Source of the DNA: an uncultured Elusimicrobiales bacterium | GTDB taxonomy: Bacteria > Elusimicrobiota > Elusimicrobia > Elusimicrobiales > Elusimicrobiaceae | Length of the DNA stretch: 64,000 nt | Reading direction: 5' to 3' | NCBI GenBank assembly: GCA_944324645.1 | Contig: CALUXB010000001.1 | Coordinates: 616,837 to 680,836 of the forward strand | Shown here: in pieces, positions 1 to 7,774 of the stretch | Layout of the letters: every line of letters starts with the position of its first letter | How positions within the stretch are numbered: position 1 is the stretch's first letter | Notes under the pieces: model-generated | Database searches by the model: none | Told to the model about the DNA's origin: nothing | Seen by the model: the letters and a program-made list of their open reading frames with translations, nothing else | Made by a program: the position numbers and the translations under genes

Positions 1-672
1 TTTGCGCTTGCGCGCCACGTTGGCTGCAGAGGCGGAGCGGTGGTGCCCATCTGCAATATACAAAACGGGCAGTGCATCAAAAATTTTAATCACGCGGTCA
101 ATGTCTTTATCCTCGTGCATAACCCAAAAGGTGTGTCCAATGCCGTCAGGCGTGGTGAATTTATAGTGCGGCGGGTTTTGTATCAGCGCGTTGACTAAGT
201 CGTCCATTTCCTTTTGGTGCGGATAGGTCAGAAACACCGGGCCCGTAGTGGCACCCAAGGTGTCTACGTGGCGGGTGCGGTCCTCTTCTTTGTCTTTGCG
301 CGTCAGCTCGTGTTTGCGGATAATGCCTTTGTCGTACTCTTCTGCACTCACCGCGGCAACCAAGCCGTACTGGGTGCGTCCGTCCATTGTCTGCGCGTAA
401 ATGTAAAAGCAGGGTTTTCTGTCCTGTTTTAAAATGCCGCGCGCGATGAATTTGTCCAGGTTTTCACGCCCTTTGGCATAGACTTGCTCATCGTATAAAT
501 CCACATTTTCGGGCAAATCAATTTCTGGCTTTTCCACGTGCAGAAAAGAGAGAGGATTGCCTTTTGCCATTTCGCGCGCTTCGCGCGAGTTAATCACGTC
601 ATAAGGTGGGCACGCAATTTGCTCTGCGTGTCCGTCGGGGCGGTAGCCCCGGAAAGGTTTAACAATAGCCAT
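1..672 (-). CDS. DUF1015 family protein, partial (C-terminus outside window)
   Basis: The reading frame on the minus strand opens with MAIVKPFRGYRPDG and runs off the left edge, leaving about 224 residues. It contains IACPPYDVINSREA near residue 20 and ADGHHRSASAA near the edge, both typical of DUF1015 proteins. These have no established biochemical role and are often found beside serA and serC, as here. The start ATG shares its A with the serA stop (TAATG), so the gene is the third in a serC-serA-DUF1015 operon and is probably translated by coupling. The function is unknown; a link to serine or phosphoserine metabolism is inference from context. Confidence 0.85.
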   Translation of the reverse strand, partial: MAIVKPFRGYRPDGHAEQIACPPYDVINSREAREMAKGNPLSFLHVEKPEIDLPENVDLYDEQVYAKGRENLDKFIARGILKQDRKPCFYIYAQTMDGRTQYGLVAAVSAEEYDKGIIRKHELTRKDKEEDRTRHVDTLGATTGPVFLTYPHQKEMDDLVNALIQNPPHYKFTTPDGIGHTFWVMHEDKDIDRVIKIFDALPVLYIADGHHRSASAANVARKRK

Positions 673-1625
673 TAGTTCACCTTGTGCAGAAACTTGCCCG
701 TAGCGGCGTATTCATTGATAATTTTAACGGTACATTCTGCCACCGCATCCTGCGCCTGGTCGGTACTGGCGCCGATGTGGTGCGTGCCGTAAATATTTTC
801 GGCCCCTTCATAAGGGGAATAGTCAAAGGCCGTATCATTGGCTTTGGGCTCGGTTTCATACACGTCCAGCCCGGCCTTAATGCCTTTGGTTTTGACGGCT
901 TCGGCCAGGTCTTTTGCCACCACCAGCCCGCCGCGCGCGGCGTTAATAAAGATAGCGCCCGGCTTCATTGCGTCAAAGAATTTTTTGTTAAACAAGCCTT
1001 TGGTTTGCGGCGTTTCGGGCACGTGCACAGTTACCGCGTCGCACATACCGGCTAAGGTATAAATGTCCGGTTCCGGCGTTACTCCAATGGCGATAAATTC
1101 TTCGGCCTTGTCGTTGGGGTCATAGGCTACCACTTTCATACCAAACGCTTCGGCGCGTTTGGCCACTTCTTTGCCAATCGCCCCCAGCCCGATAATGCCC
1201 AGCGTGCGCCCAAAAAGCCCTTTGGCCTTGCCATATTCGCCTTTGTTCCATTTGCCTTCGCGCAGGTCTTTGGTGTTGTGATAAATGCGGCGGTCCAAAG
1301 CCAGCATAAGACCCATCGTCAGCTCCGCCACGGCAATAGAATTGGTGCCCGGGCAGTTGCACACCGCCACGCCCTTTTGGGCTGCGTGTTTGACGTCTAT
1401 GGTGTTGGTGCCGGCCCCGGCGCGGATAATGAGCTTTAAGGCCGCGCCTGCGTCTATGACGGCGGCGGGAACCTTGGTGCTGCGCACGATTAAAATTTCA
1501 TTGTCTTTTATCGCGCCGACCAGCGTGTTTTCGTCTAAAGACGGCTCAGAGGTAATCTGGTGGCCCTGCTTGGCTAATACTTCGGCCCAGTGGGCGGGGA
1601 ATTTGTCTGCAATCAGTATTTTCAT
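672..1625 (-). CDS. serA: D-3-phosphoglycerate dehydrogenase
   Basis: This 317-residue D-2-hydroxyacid dehydrogenase oxidises 3-phosphoglycerate to 3-phosphohydroxypyruvate, the first step of serine synthesis in the cytoplasm. The NAD-binding motif is GIIGLGAIGKEVAKR around residue 143. The catalytic Arg lies in IRAGAGTNTID, the Glu in DVYETEP, and the His in THHIGASTDQAQ. There is no C-terminal ACT domain, so it is the short form without serine-binding regulation through ACT. It overlaps the serC end by ATGA and the DUF1015 start by one base, which makes a tight operon. The serC neighbour supports phosphoglycerate rather than another hydroxyacid as substrate. Confidence 0.93.
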   Translation of the reverse strand: MKILIADKFPAHWAEVLAKQGHQITSEPSLDENTLVGAIKDNEILIVRSTKVPAAVIDAGAALKLIIRAGAGTNTIDVKHAAQKGVAVCNCPGTNSIAVAELTMGLMLALDRRIYHNTKDLREGKWNKGEYGKAKGLFGRTLGIIGLGAIGKEVAKRAEAFGMKVVAYDPNDKAEEFIAIGVTPEPDIYTLAGMCDAVTVHVPETPQTKGLFNKKFFDAMKPGAIFINAARGGLVVAKDLAEAVKTKGIKAGLDVYETEPKANDTAFDYSPYEGAENIYGTHHIGASTDQAQDAVAECTVKIINEYAATGKFLHKVN

Positions 1626-2797
1626 TTGCCCTCCGCGTTGGCGCGCAAATCCGCCACGATAGCGTCAACGGCTTTGGTCAGTTTTTCATATTGCTGCGTG
1701 CCGTGTATATCCACAAATGGGAAGCAGGCTATGCGCAGGGAGTTTTGTTTGACGGAAGAATATTTCTTTATGCCGTCTTGCAAATTGGGCAGGCCGGTGA
1801 CTTTAAGCGCTTTGCTGATTTCGGCGCAGTCAATTTTGGGGTCTGTGATTTCCAGCGTCAGCGTGGTGTAGGAGCGGTTGGCCGGGTTTTTAATCAGCGG
1901 GGCCAGCCAGTCGGTGCTTTCCACCCATTTCATCAGGTAGTCATAGTGGGCGCGGCACAGCGCGTCCATTGCTTTGAGGCCGCCGTTGTCATTCATCCAC
2001 TTGCAGGCTTCATTAAACATCCAAATATTGGTGGTGGAGGGGGTGTTGACCGTTTGGGCTTTTTCTTGCGCTTTTTTGACGGCTTCCGTCAGGTCCAAAG
2101 AATAAGGAATGCGGCGGTATTTTTTGGCCTCTTCAATGCGTTTGACCGCAGCGGGGCTTAAGATAATCACGCTGCTGCCGCCGCCCACGCCAAAGCATTT
2201 CTGCATAGAAAACACCATTACGTCAAATTTGTTTTTGGGCAAATCGCGTCCGCCGGCGCAGGAAGTGCAGTCCCAGGCGATTAAGGTGTCAGGCCCTTTG
2301 CTTTTCCAGGCTTCTTCCAAATATTCGTTGGGGATTTGCGTGCCGGTGGAGGTTTCGTTGGGGGTCAGCACCACCAGGCTGGCGTTGTAGTCGGGCTTTT
2401 GCGCGGGAAAAAATTCGCCTTCGGCGGGTTCTTTAAAATCTTTCGTGACGTTGTCTTCTAAGCAGGAAGCGATTTTTTTGCACCACAGTTTGGAAAATGC
2501 CCCAAAGCTTAGGCCGGAAATGGAATTTTTAGTCAGGCTCCAGGCCACGGCGTCCAAAGCCGGCGTGGCGCCGCCCATAAAGAAAATGACCGTATAATCG
2601 GCGGGCAGGTCCAAAAGGGTGCGTAAATTGTCGGAGGCTTCTTTATACAGGCCGTCTGTGGAAATATCTTTGGCGCGGTGGCTGCGTTCAAAAGCGGTTT
2701 TATAAAGCGGCGTTTCCCGCACGACGGGGTGGCCCTGGCTGGGGCCGCAGGTAAAGGTGGAAGTGGGCAGTTGCTCAGTCGGTATTTTCACGGTCAT
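1622..2797 (-). CDS. serC: Phosphoserine aminotransferase
   Basis: This PLP-dependent class V aminotransferase converts phosphohydroxypyruvate and glutamate to phosphoserine. The start used is MTVKIPTEQL, preceded by AGGAG at good spacing; an upstream in-frame ATG exists but would lie at or before the promoter. The resulting 391 residues include TCGPSQGHPVVRETPLY, FFMGGATPALDAVAW and the lysine-bearing segment MVFSMQKCFGVGGG. It resembles the longer archaeal/actinobacterial-type SerC rather than the E. coli form, by recollection only. It is first in the operon and has a consensus-like promoter just upstream. Confidence 0.92.
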   Translation of the reverse strand: MTVKIPTEQLPTSTFTCGPSQGHPVVRETPLYKTAFERSHRAKDISTDGLYKEASDNLRTLLDLPADYTVIFFMGGATPALDAVAWSLTKNSISGLSFGAFSKLWCKKIASCLEDNVTKDFKEPAEGEFFPAQKPDYNASLVVLTPNETSTGTQIPNEYLEEAWKSKGPDTLIAWDCTSCAGGRDLPKNKFDVMVFSMQKCFGVGGGSSVIILSPAAVKRIEEAKKYRRIPYSLDLTEAVKKAQEKAQTVNTPSTTNIWMFNEACKWMNDNGGLKAMDALCRAHYDYLMKWVESTDWLAPLIKNPANRSYTTLTLEITDPKIDCAEISKALKVTGLPNLQDGIKKYSSVKQNSLRIACFPFVDIHGTQQYEKLTKAVDAIVADLRANAEGK

Positions 2798-2825
2798 AAT
2801 ATTCTCCTTTTTTACATCTACCCCC

Positions 2826-2854
2826 ATTGTAAAAAGCTTTAGGCCAAAATGCAA
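2826..2854 (-). promoter_or_regulatory. sigma70 promoter of serC-serA-DUF1015
   Basis: On the minus strand TTGCAT (2854-2849) is followed after 17 nt by TACAAT (2831-2826). The predicted transcription start is near 2819, giving a leader of about 20 nt that contains the AGGAG ribosome site of serC. Confidence 0.7.
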
Positions 2855-3274
2855 CCCCTTGTTCTTTTCTATTTTTTCTCAATCTGCTTTTATCTTTTGT
2901 TTTCTTGAAGCGTTCTGCTTCATTCTCTTATACTGTCAACAAATTTATTTTCTACCGTCAAAAGAGAAAAGCAGGGTTGTGTTTGTTGTCGCGGCCACAG
3001 CAGCCGGCTGAAATATATGTAGGTTTTGCTGCTGGGCTGGAGAAAGCAGAGGCCGTTTTTTAGTTGCTGTCTGCGCGCTGGTATTTGTTCTTTTTTAAGA
3101 TGGCTGTTTGTGTTACAAAAAAAGTTTAGACTAAAAACAGGGATTATATACTGTTTTTTACGGCAGGAAAAGATGGAAATATTGTTAAATAGCGGATTTT
3201 TTGTTAAACTGACTATATATTCCTGCAGTATTTTGTTTCAAAGACATTTTTATAGGAGATATTAAGCTCTTGAT
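2855..3274. other. Intergenic region without recognisable gene
   Basis: About 420 nt between the serC promoter and the DUF805 gene. It is AT-rich toward the right. No ORF with a ribosome site, tRNA, or strong hairpin was found. It presumably holds the promoter of the DUF805 gene, but no convincing -35/-10 pair could be assigned. Confidence 0.5.
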
Positions 3275-3757
3275 ATGTTACATTATCTTTCTTTTGGCGG
3301 ACGCAGCGGCAGAGTAGAGTTTATTTTGGTGTTTTTTCTTTCCAGAGTGTTGGTGAAACTGGGCTTGAAAGGCTTGCTGTTTTTGACTGTGTCAGGCGTG
3401 TTGCCTGAAGAAGACCTCTATAAGTGGGTGTTGTTTCTGGTTAATGGATGCGGGGGATATATTTTGTTGACTTCTGTTTCCCGTCGTTTGCACGACTTAG
3501 GATTTTCTTTTTGGTGGCTTCTGTTAGGAATAGCGGCTTCATTTGTGGTAATACCATTGAGCGGAGATTTTATTGGCGAGATGATTATGGTTGGAATTTT
3601 TGGAATATTATGTTTCTTTCCGGGAGAAAAAGGCCCTAACCAGTTTGGTCCCGAGCCGGATTTGTTGACGGGCTTTTTTGTTCAGCCTGAGGAAGAATCG
3701 TCCGAGAATTCTGAAGAGAATGAACAAGAAACTGGCCGCATAGATTTTAAACTCTAA
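3275..3757 (+). CDS. DUF805 family membrane protein
   Basis: A 160-residue inner-membrane protein with about four hydrophobic segments. It shows the DUF805 signatures: an N-terminal GGRSGRVEF, a central SRRLHDLGFSFWW, and a C-terminal GPNQFGPEPD. The biochemical role of DUF805 proteins is not established. The C-terminus is acidic (EEESSENSEENEQE). An AGGAG lies 15 nt before the ATG, which is longer than usual. A strong terminator follows directly, so this is a single-gene unit. Confidence 0.85.
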   Translation: MLHYLSFGGRSGRVEFILVFFLSRVLVKLGLKGLLFLTVSGVLPEEDLYKWVLFLVNGCGGYILLTSVSRRLHDLGFSFWWLLLGIAASFVVIPLSGDFIGEMIMVGIFGILCFFPGEKGPNQFGPEPDLLTGFFVQPEEESSENSEENEQETGRIDFKL

Positions 3758-3760
3758 ATA

Positions 3761-3786
3761 AACCCCGCCATCAGGCGGGGTTTTTC
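3761..3786 (+). terminator. Intrinsic terminator of the DUF805 gene
   Basis: AACCCCGCC and GGCGGGGTT form a stem with a 4-nt loop (ATCA), followed by a T-run. Confidence 0.9.
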
Positions 3787-3853
3787 TGTTCTGAAAAGCC
3801 CCAGCTAGGGCAGGGATATGTATGGAGTGCTTACTGTTGATTTGTAAAAGGCC

Positions 3854-3881
3854 TTGCATTGTTTTTTTTTTTTGATAAATT
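3854..3881 (+). promoter_or_regulatory. Promoter of pilin A with 12-T spacer tract
   Basis: TTGCAT (3854-3859) and an extended -10, TGA-TAAATT (3873-3881), are separated by 16 nt, of which 12 are consecutive T (3862-3873). The ATG at 3888 lies 6 nt past the -10 and there is no Shine-Dalgarno. Because the spacer is mostly one homopolymer, slippage would alter promoter spacing. Confidence 0.5.
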
Positions 3882-3910
3882 TTGTCTATGAGCAAAATTT
3901 ATCAAAAAAA
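3867..3910. repeat. Perfect inverted repeat spanning -10 and start codon of pilin A
   Basis: The arms GATAAATTTTG (3874-3884) and CAAAATTTATC (3893-3903) are exact complements and are extended by T7 and A7 to 18 bp. The 8-nt loop TCTATGAG contains the start codon. If the mRNA starts at the ATG the left arm is not transcribed, so the repeat would act as DNA (for example as an operator) rather than as an RNA hairpin. Confidence 0.75.
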
Positions 3911-4424
3911 TATTCCCGACGTAAAAACCCCCGTAAAACGCCATTTTGGTGGTTTTACGTTAATAGAGCTTTTGGTGGTGGTGCTGATAAGCGGCATTTT
4001 GGCGGCTGTTGCTTTGCCTCAATATGAGAAGGCAGTTTTGAACAGTCGTATGAGTGTTTGGTTGCCGGTTGTGTCCTCTATATTTTCTGCAGAACAGATT
4101 TATTATATGAATAATAACGATTATACAGCCCAAGTAGAAAATTTGGATATTCAGTTGCCAAGTGGCTATAGTTCAGACTGCCCTGATGTGTCCCGCTGTA
4201 CCTATCATTATGATGAAGTTCGTATAGCTATAGAACTGGTTAATCAGATGATTTCGTTAGCCTACAAGGAATATGCCGATGAATCCCGTTATATTTACCG
4301 CTTTAATGGACAAAGAGAATGCCACGCAAATGAAAATAATAAAAAATTTAATCATTTTTGCCTCTCACAAGGCGGAACGCTGGTGCGTACCAGCCGGGGG
4401 ATTAATGTGTACTCTATAAAGTAA
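3888..4424 (+). CDS. Type IV pilin-like protein (pilin A)
   Basis: This 178-residue prepilin has a leader of about 22 residues ending in HFGG, then the class III signal FTLIELLVVVLISGILAAVA. Gly(-1), Phe(+1) and Glu(+5) are in place for prepilin peptidase cleavage and N-methylation. The hydrophobic helix runs into LPQYEKAVLNSRM and is followed by a globular domain. The domain has four cysteines, in DCPDVSRC and in a C-x12-C pair (RECHANE to HFCLS). The leader is longer than in the other three pilins here. The ATG at 3888 is preferred over a TTG two codons upstream. The gene is monocistronic. Whether it is a major pilin, minor pilin or GspG-like pseudopilin cannot be told. Confidence 0.88.
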   Translation: MSKIYQKNIPDVKTPVKRHFGGFTLIELLVVVLISGILAAVALPQYEKAVLNSRMSVWLPVVSSIFSAEQIYYMNNNDYTAQVENLDIQLPSGYSSDCPDVSRCTYHYDEVRIAIELVNQMISLAYKEYADESRYIYRFNGQRECHANENNKKFNHFCLSQGGTLVRTSRGINVYSIK

Positions 4425-4487
4425 AAGGAGGGGAAAAATAGCCTTTTTTGTTTTTATTTTCTCTGCTCCACCTTAACGTATTTTGTT

Positions 4488-4533
4488 TTTAATCCCGCGC
4501 GGAATGTTGGTATTAGGGCGGGATTAAATTTTG
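4488..4533 (+). terminator. Hairpin between pilin A and the IscU-like gene
   Basis: TTTAATCCCGC (4488-4498) and GCGGGATTAAA (4518-4528) form an 11-bp perfect stem with a 19-nt loop, followed by TTTTG. It probably terminates the pilin transcript; the large loop leaves open a regulatory role for the gene at 4578. Confidence 0.55.
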
Positions 4534-4577
4534 TAAAATATATAAGTAAGATTTATTATTTTCATTAGGAGACTTTC

Positions 4578-5279
4578 ATGAGCTGCGAAAAATGCACCCC
4601 CGAAGTCAAAGAAATGTGCTGCGTCTGCAAAGGCGCCAAGCACGATCCGGCCCCGATTCCTGAAGAAGGAAAATGGGTTAAAGCCAAACAAATTGGCGAT
4701 ATCAGCGGTTTGACCCACGGTGTGGGTTGGTGCGCCCCGCAACAGGGCGCCTGCAAACTGACGCTAAACGTCAAAAACGGCGTGATTAAAGAAGCCTTGG
4801 TGGAAACCTTGGGCTGCTCCGGTATGACGCACTCGGCCGCTATGGCTGCCGAAATTCTGCCGGGCAAAACCATTTTGGAAGCCTTAAACTCCGACTTGGT
4901 TTGCGACGCCATTAACACCGCTATGCGCGAACTGTTCCTGCAAATTGTTTACGGCCGCACGCAGAGCGCTTTTTCCGATGACGGCTTGCCTATCGGCGCC
5001 GGTATGGAAGACTTGGGCAAAGGCCACCGCAGCCAAGTCGGCACGATGTACGGCACCGAAGCCAAAGGCCCCCGCTATTTGGAAATGGCCGAAGGCTATG
5101 TGCTGGAAATCGGCTTGGACAAAAACAACGAAATCATCGGCTACAAATTCGTTAACCTGGGCAAGATGATGGACGCCATCAAAGAAGGCACCGACGCCAA
5201 AAAAGCCTTTGAAGACAACGTCAAAACCTATGGCCGCTTTAACGAAGCCGTCAAGAAAATTGACCCCCGCAAAGAGTAA
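4578..5279 (+). CDS. IscU/NifU-like iron-sulfur scaffold paired with GGGtGRT protein
   Basis: A 233-residue cytoplasmic protein whose middle resembles the IscU/NifU N-terminal scaffold: GACKLTLNVKNGVIKEALVETLGCSG with later VCDAINTAMREL. The scaffold cysteines are visible in GAC, LGC and VCD. The N-terminus adds a cysteine cluster, MSCEKC then MCCVCKG, which classical IscU lacks and which could bind metal. It is longer than IscU (about 130 residues), with a C-terminal half of unknown fold. The start has AGGAG upstream. It forms a two-gene operon with the following gene (17-nt gap). The pair is known in several anaerobes, but its role is not established; Fe-S work is inference from the scaffold fold. 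Confidence 0.8.
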   Translation: MSCEKCTPEVKEMCCVCKGAKHDPAPIPEEGKWVKAKQIGDISGLTHGVGWCAPQQGACKLTLNVKNGVIKEALVETLGCSGMTHSAAMAAEILPGKTILEALNSDLVCDAINTAMRELFLQIVYGRTQSAFSDDGLPIGAGMEDLGKGHRSQVGTMYGTEAKGPRYLEMAEGYVLEIGLDKNNEIIGYKFVNLGKMMDAIKEGTDAKKAFEDNVKTYGRFNEAVKKIDPRKE

Positions 5280-5296
5280 GCCCAGGAGAGAAATTT

Positions 5297-6292
5297 ATGA
5301 TTACGTTTGAAGGATACGAAAGAAGAATTGACAAAATCAACGCCGCGCTCAAAGCCGCCGGCATTAAAGATTTGGAAGAAGCGCGCCAAATCTGCCTGGA
5401 CAAAGGCATTGACGTGGAAAAAATCGTCAAAGGCATTCAGCCTATCGCTTTTGACAATGCCGTGTGGGCCTATACGGTCGGTGCGGCCATTGCTTTGAAA
5501 TCCGGCGTCAAATCCGCCGCGGAAGCCGCCGAAAAAATTGGCGTGGGTTTGCAGAGCTTCTGCATTCCCGGCTCTGTGGCTGACCAGCGCGCCGTAGGCT
5601 TGGGCCACGGCAACTTGGGCGCTATGCTCTTGCGCGAAGAAACCAAATGCTTCTGCTTCTTGGCTGGGCACGAAAGCTTCGCCGCTGCGGAAGGCGCCAT
5701 CGGCATTGCCCGCACCGCCAACAAAGTGCGCAAAGAACCTTTGCGCGTTATCTTGAACGGCTTGGGCAAAGACGCCGCCTACATCATTTCCCGCATTAAC
5801 GGGTTCACCTCCGTGGAAACGGAATATGACTACAAAACCGGCGAACTTAAAATCGTCAGTGAAAAGGCTTTCTCCGACGGAGACCGCGCCAAAGTGAAAT
5901 GCTACGGCGCAGACGACGTCAACGAAGGCGTAGCCATTATGCGCCACGAAGGGGTGGATGTGTCCATTACCGGCAACTCCACTAACCCCACCCGTTTCCA
6001 GCACCCGGTAGCCGGCACCTATAAGAAATGGGCCATTGAAAATGGCAAGAAATATTTCTCCGTGGCTTCCGGCGGTGGCACGGGCCGCACGCTGCACCCG
6101 GACAATATGGCCGCCGGCCCTGCCTCTTATGGTATGACCGACACGATGGGCCGTATGCACAGCGATGCGCAGTTTGCCGGCTCTTCCTCCGTGCCTGCGC
6201 ACGTGGAGATGATGGGCCTTATCGGTATGGGCAACAACCCGATGGTCGGCGCGACGGTAGCCGTTGCGGTGGCCGTCTCTGAAGCGAAATAA
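5297..6292 (+). CDS. GGGtGRT family protein
   Basis: A 331-residue protein named for the motif GGGTGRT, found here in SVASGGGTGRTLHPDNMA around residue 265. It also has conserved blocks GHGNLGAMLLREETKCFCFLAGHESF and a Gly/Met-rich C-terminus (MMGLIGMGNNPMVGATVAVA). No signal peptide or transmembrane helix is evident. The family is widespread in anaerobes, usually next to the scaffold-like gene that precedes it here, and has no assigned activity. AGGAG precedes the start. A very strong terminator follows, so the operon ends here. Confidence 0.85.
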   Translation: MITFEGYERRIDKINAALKAAGIKDLEEARQICLDKGIDVEKIVKGIQPIAFDNAVWAYTVGAAIALKSGVKSAAEAAEKIGVGLQSFCIPGSVADQRAVGLGHGNLGAMLLREETKCFCFLAGHESFAAAEGAIGIARTANKVRKEPLRVILNGLGKDAAYIISRINGFTSVETEYDYKTGELKIVSEKAFSDGDRAKVKCYGADDVNEGVAIMRHEGVDVSITGNSTNPTRFQHPVAGTYKKWAIENGKKYFSVASGGGTGRTLHPDNMAAGPASYGMTDTMGRMHSDAQFAGSSSVPAHVEMMGLIGMGNNPMVGATVAVAVAVSEAK

Positions 6293-6316
6293 CCAATTGC
6301 TTCTTGGACATTTTTT

Positions 6317-6357
6317 AAACAGGCGGAACAAAATAATGTTTGTTCCGCCTGTTTTTT
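6317..6357 (+). terminator. Intrinsic terminator of the GGGtGRT operon
   Basis: A 16-bp perfect stem (AAACAGGCGGAACAAA with its complement) around a 6-nt loop, followed by a T-run. Confidence 0.95.
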
Positions 6358-6544
6358 GTATATCTATGTAAAGTTCCCGTCCATAATTTTTAAAATAAAG
6401 ATTTGCGTTTGTTGTTTTGAAAACAGTTTCTTTGCGTGCTGGAGCAAGGAACACCCTGGTATAGTAAGCGGTTTGGTGCAACAATGATATGGCACGACAC
6501 ATTGCTGTAACGGTTTTTTACAACGGCTCTGCCTTTTGTAGGCT

Positions 6545-6574
6545 TTGAGAGCTGACAATTTAACTGAATACAAT
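6545..6574 (+). promoter_or_regulatory. Candidate promoter upstream of pilins B and C
   Basis: TTGAGA (6545-6550), an 18-nt spacer and TACAAT (6569-6574). The predicted start is near 6581, leaving a leader of about 110 nt that contains a short ORF. Confidence 0.55.
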
Positions 6575-6597
6575 TTTTATTTGGATGAGGTTTAAAA

Positions 6598-6660
6598 ATG
6601 ATTTCTTCTGAAAAAACTTGTTTTAGTATTATTTTTTTAGTAGGCTATAGCTGTCTGTAA
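6598..6660 (+). CDS. Possible 20-codon leader ORF before pilin B
   Basis: An ATG preceded by GATGAGG at 7-nt spacing opens a 20-codon frame (MISSEKTCFSIIFLVGYSCL, then TAA) that ends 32 nt before the pilin B start. The ribosome site is better than expected by chance and it lies downstream of a good promoter. It is hydrophobic at the C-terminal end. It could be a leader peptide or simply coincidental. Confidence 0.3.
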   Translation: MISSEKTCFSIIFLVGYSCL

Positions 6661-6692
6661 ATAGACAAAAACTCATTTTTGGGGAATATAAT

Positions 6693-7178
6693 ATGAAAAA
6701 AGGTTTTACCTTAATAGAATTGTTAGTAGTGGTCTTGATTATAGGCATACTATCTGCCATCGCGTTGCCGCAGTATGAAAAAACAGTATTAAAGGCCCGC
6801 GCTGCAGAAGCTATTTCTGTGCTGGGTTCTATGCGCACAGCAGTGGATGCTTGGGTGTTGTCTAATGGGTATTCTTCTGGGGACAACTGTGTGTACTTCG
6901 GAAATGGGGATAACGGAGACTGTACTATAGTGATGTTGGATGTCCAGTTTCCCGCCAATACCAACCAGTGGAGTTATGATGGCTCCTGTTCCGGTAATGA
7001 ATGCACCCTGCTTGCCCAAGTAAATGGGGCAGAAGGGGGATTAATTATGACGAAAGATGCCTCTGGTTGGACTCAGCAGTGCAATTATGTGGGCTCTACC
7101 TCCAAATCTGCCAAGCTTTGCCAAGCTATCAAAAGCACGGATTGGCCTATGGTGGACGCGGAAGCCGAAGGATATTAA
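6693..7178 (+). CDS. Type IV pilin-like protein (pilin B)
   Basis: A 161-residue prepilin with a short leader (MKKG) and the signal FTLIELLVVVLIIGILSAIALPQYEKTV, with Gly(-1) and Glu(+5). The globular part carries six cysteines: NCVYFG to GDC, SCSGNEC, and the C-x12-C pair QCNYV to KLC shared with the other pilins in this window. GGGGAA precedes the ATG. A second pilin gene follows after 92 nt in the same direction, and the two may be cotranscribed. It acts in the inner membrane and periplasm as a pilin or pseudopilin subunit; the exact class is not determinable. Confidence 0.9.
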   Translation: MKKGFTLIELLVVVLIIGILSAIALPQYEKTVLKARAAEAISVLGSMRTAVDAWVLSNGYSSGDNCVYFGNGDNGDCTIVMLDVQFPANTNQWSYDGSCSGNECTLLAQVNGAEGGLIMTKDASGWTQQCNYVGSTSKSAKLCQAIKSTDWPMVDAEAEGY

Positions 7179-7270
7179 GCCGCGTTTAATACGCAGCTCC
7201 ATTTCCGGGCTGAAAGGACTTGTTCTTTAGGGGATAGACTTCTCTATTTTCCTTTCTTTTGGAGAGATAG

Positions 7271-7774
7271 ATGAAAACAGGTTTTACTTTGATAGAACTG
7301 CTGGTGGTGGTATTGATTTTGGGCATTTTGGTATCTATTGCCTTACCGCAGTATGAGGTGGCGGTAGCTACCAGCCGGCTTTCTACGGTAATGAGTATGA
7401 CCCGCTCTTTAAAAGAAGCGCAGGATTTGCGCTTGATGTCTAAGGGAAGTTATGTAGATTCTTTAGTGGGGATGATGCATCTGTTGCCTGCCGATTGTGT
7501 GGACCAGGGCGGTGGACAGGCCATTTGCTCCAAGACGAAATATGACGTGGGCCATATGGATGTTTTGGGCGATGTGGCGGGTTTTACCGATATTAATGGT
7601 TTTTTAATCTACTATACTTATCCCACCGAACACCCCGAAATGGCGGGCAAGATGGAATGTTTGGCCTTGCAAGGCAATGACGTGGCCGCCAGAGTGTGCG
7701 AAGGGTATGACGGCGTCAAGCTGGGCACCTTTGAGAGCTGGGTGGGCACTTTTGACCGCTACAGTATTCCTTGA
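7271..7774 (+). CDS. Type IV pilin-like protein (pilin C)
   Basis: A 167-residue prepilin with leader MKTG and signal FTLIELLVVVLILGILVSIALPQYEVAV. Four cysteines lie in DCVDQGGGQAIC and in the C-x12-C pair (MECLALQ to RVCEG). GGAGAG precedes the start. The last codons overlap by 16 bp the end of the convergent membrane-protein gene, so no terminator separates the two. It probably derives from the same family expansion as pilins A, B and D. Confidence 0.9.
   Translation: MKTGFTLIELLVVVLILGILVSIALPQYEVAVATSRLSTVMSMTRSLKEAQDLRLMSKGSYVDSLVGMMHLLPADCVDQGGGQAICSKTKYDVGHMDVLGDVAGFTDINGFLIYYTYPTEHPEMAGKMECLALQGNDVAARVCEGYDGVKLGTFESWVGTFDRYSIP

Noticed and set aside
5228..6502. 424-codon open frame antisense to the scaffold/GGGtGRT genes
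   Set aside because: It mirrors a strongly codon-biased real gene pair, is rich in His/Arg/Phe as antisense frames are here, has no ribosome site and runs through the operon terminator.
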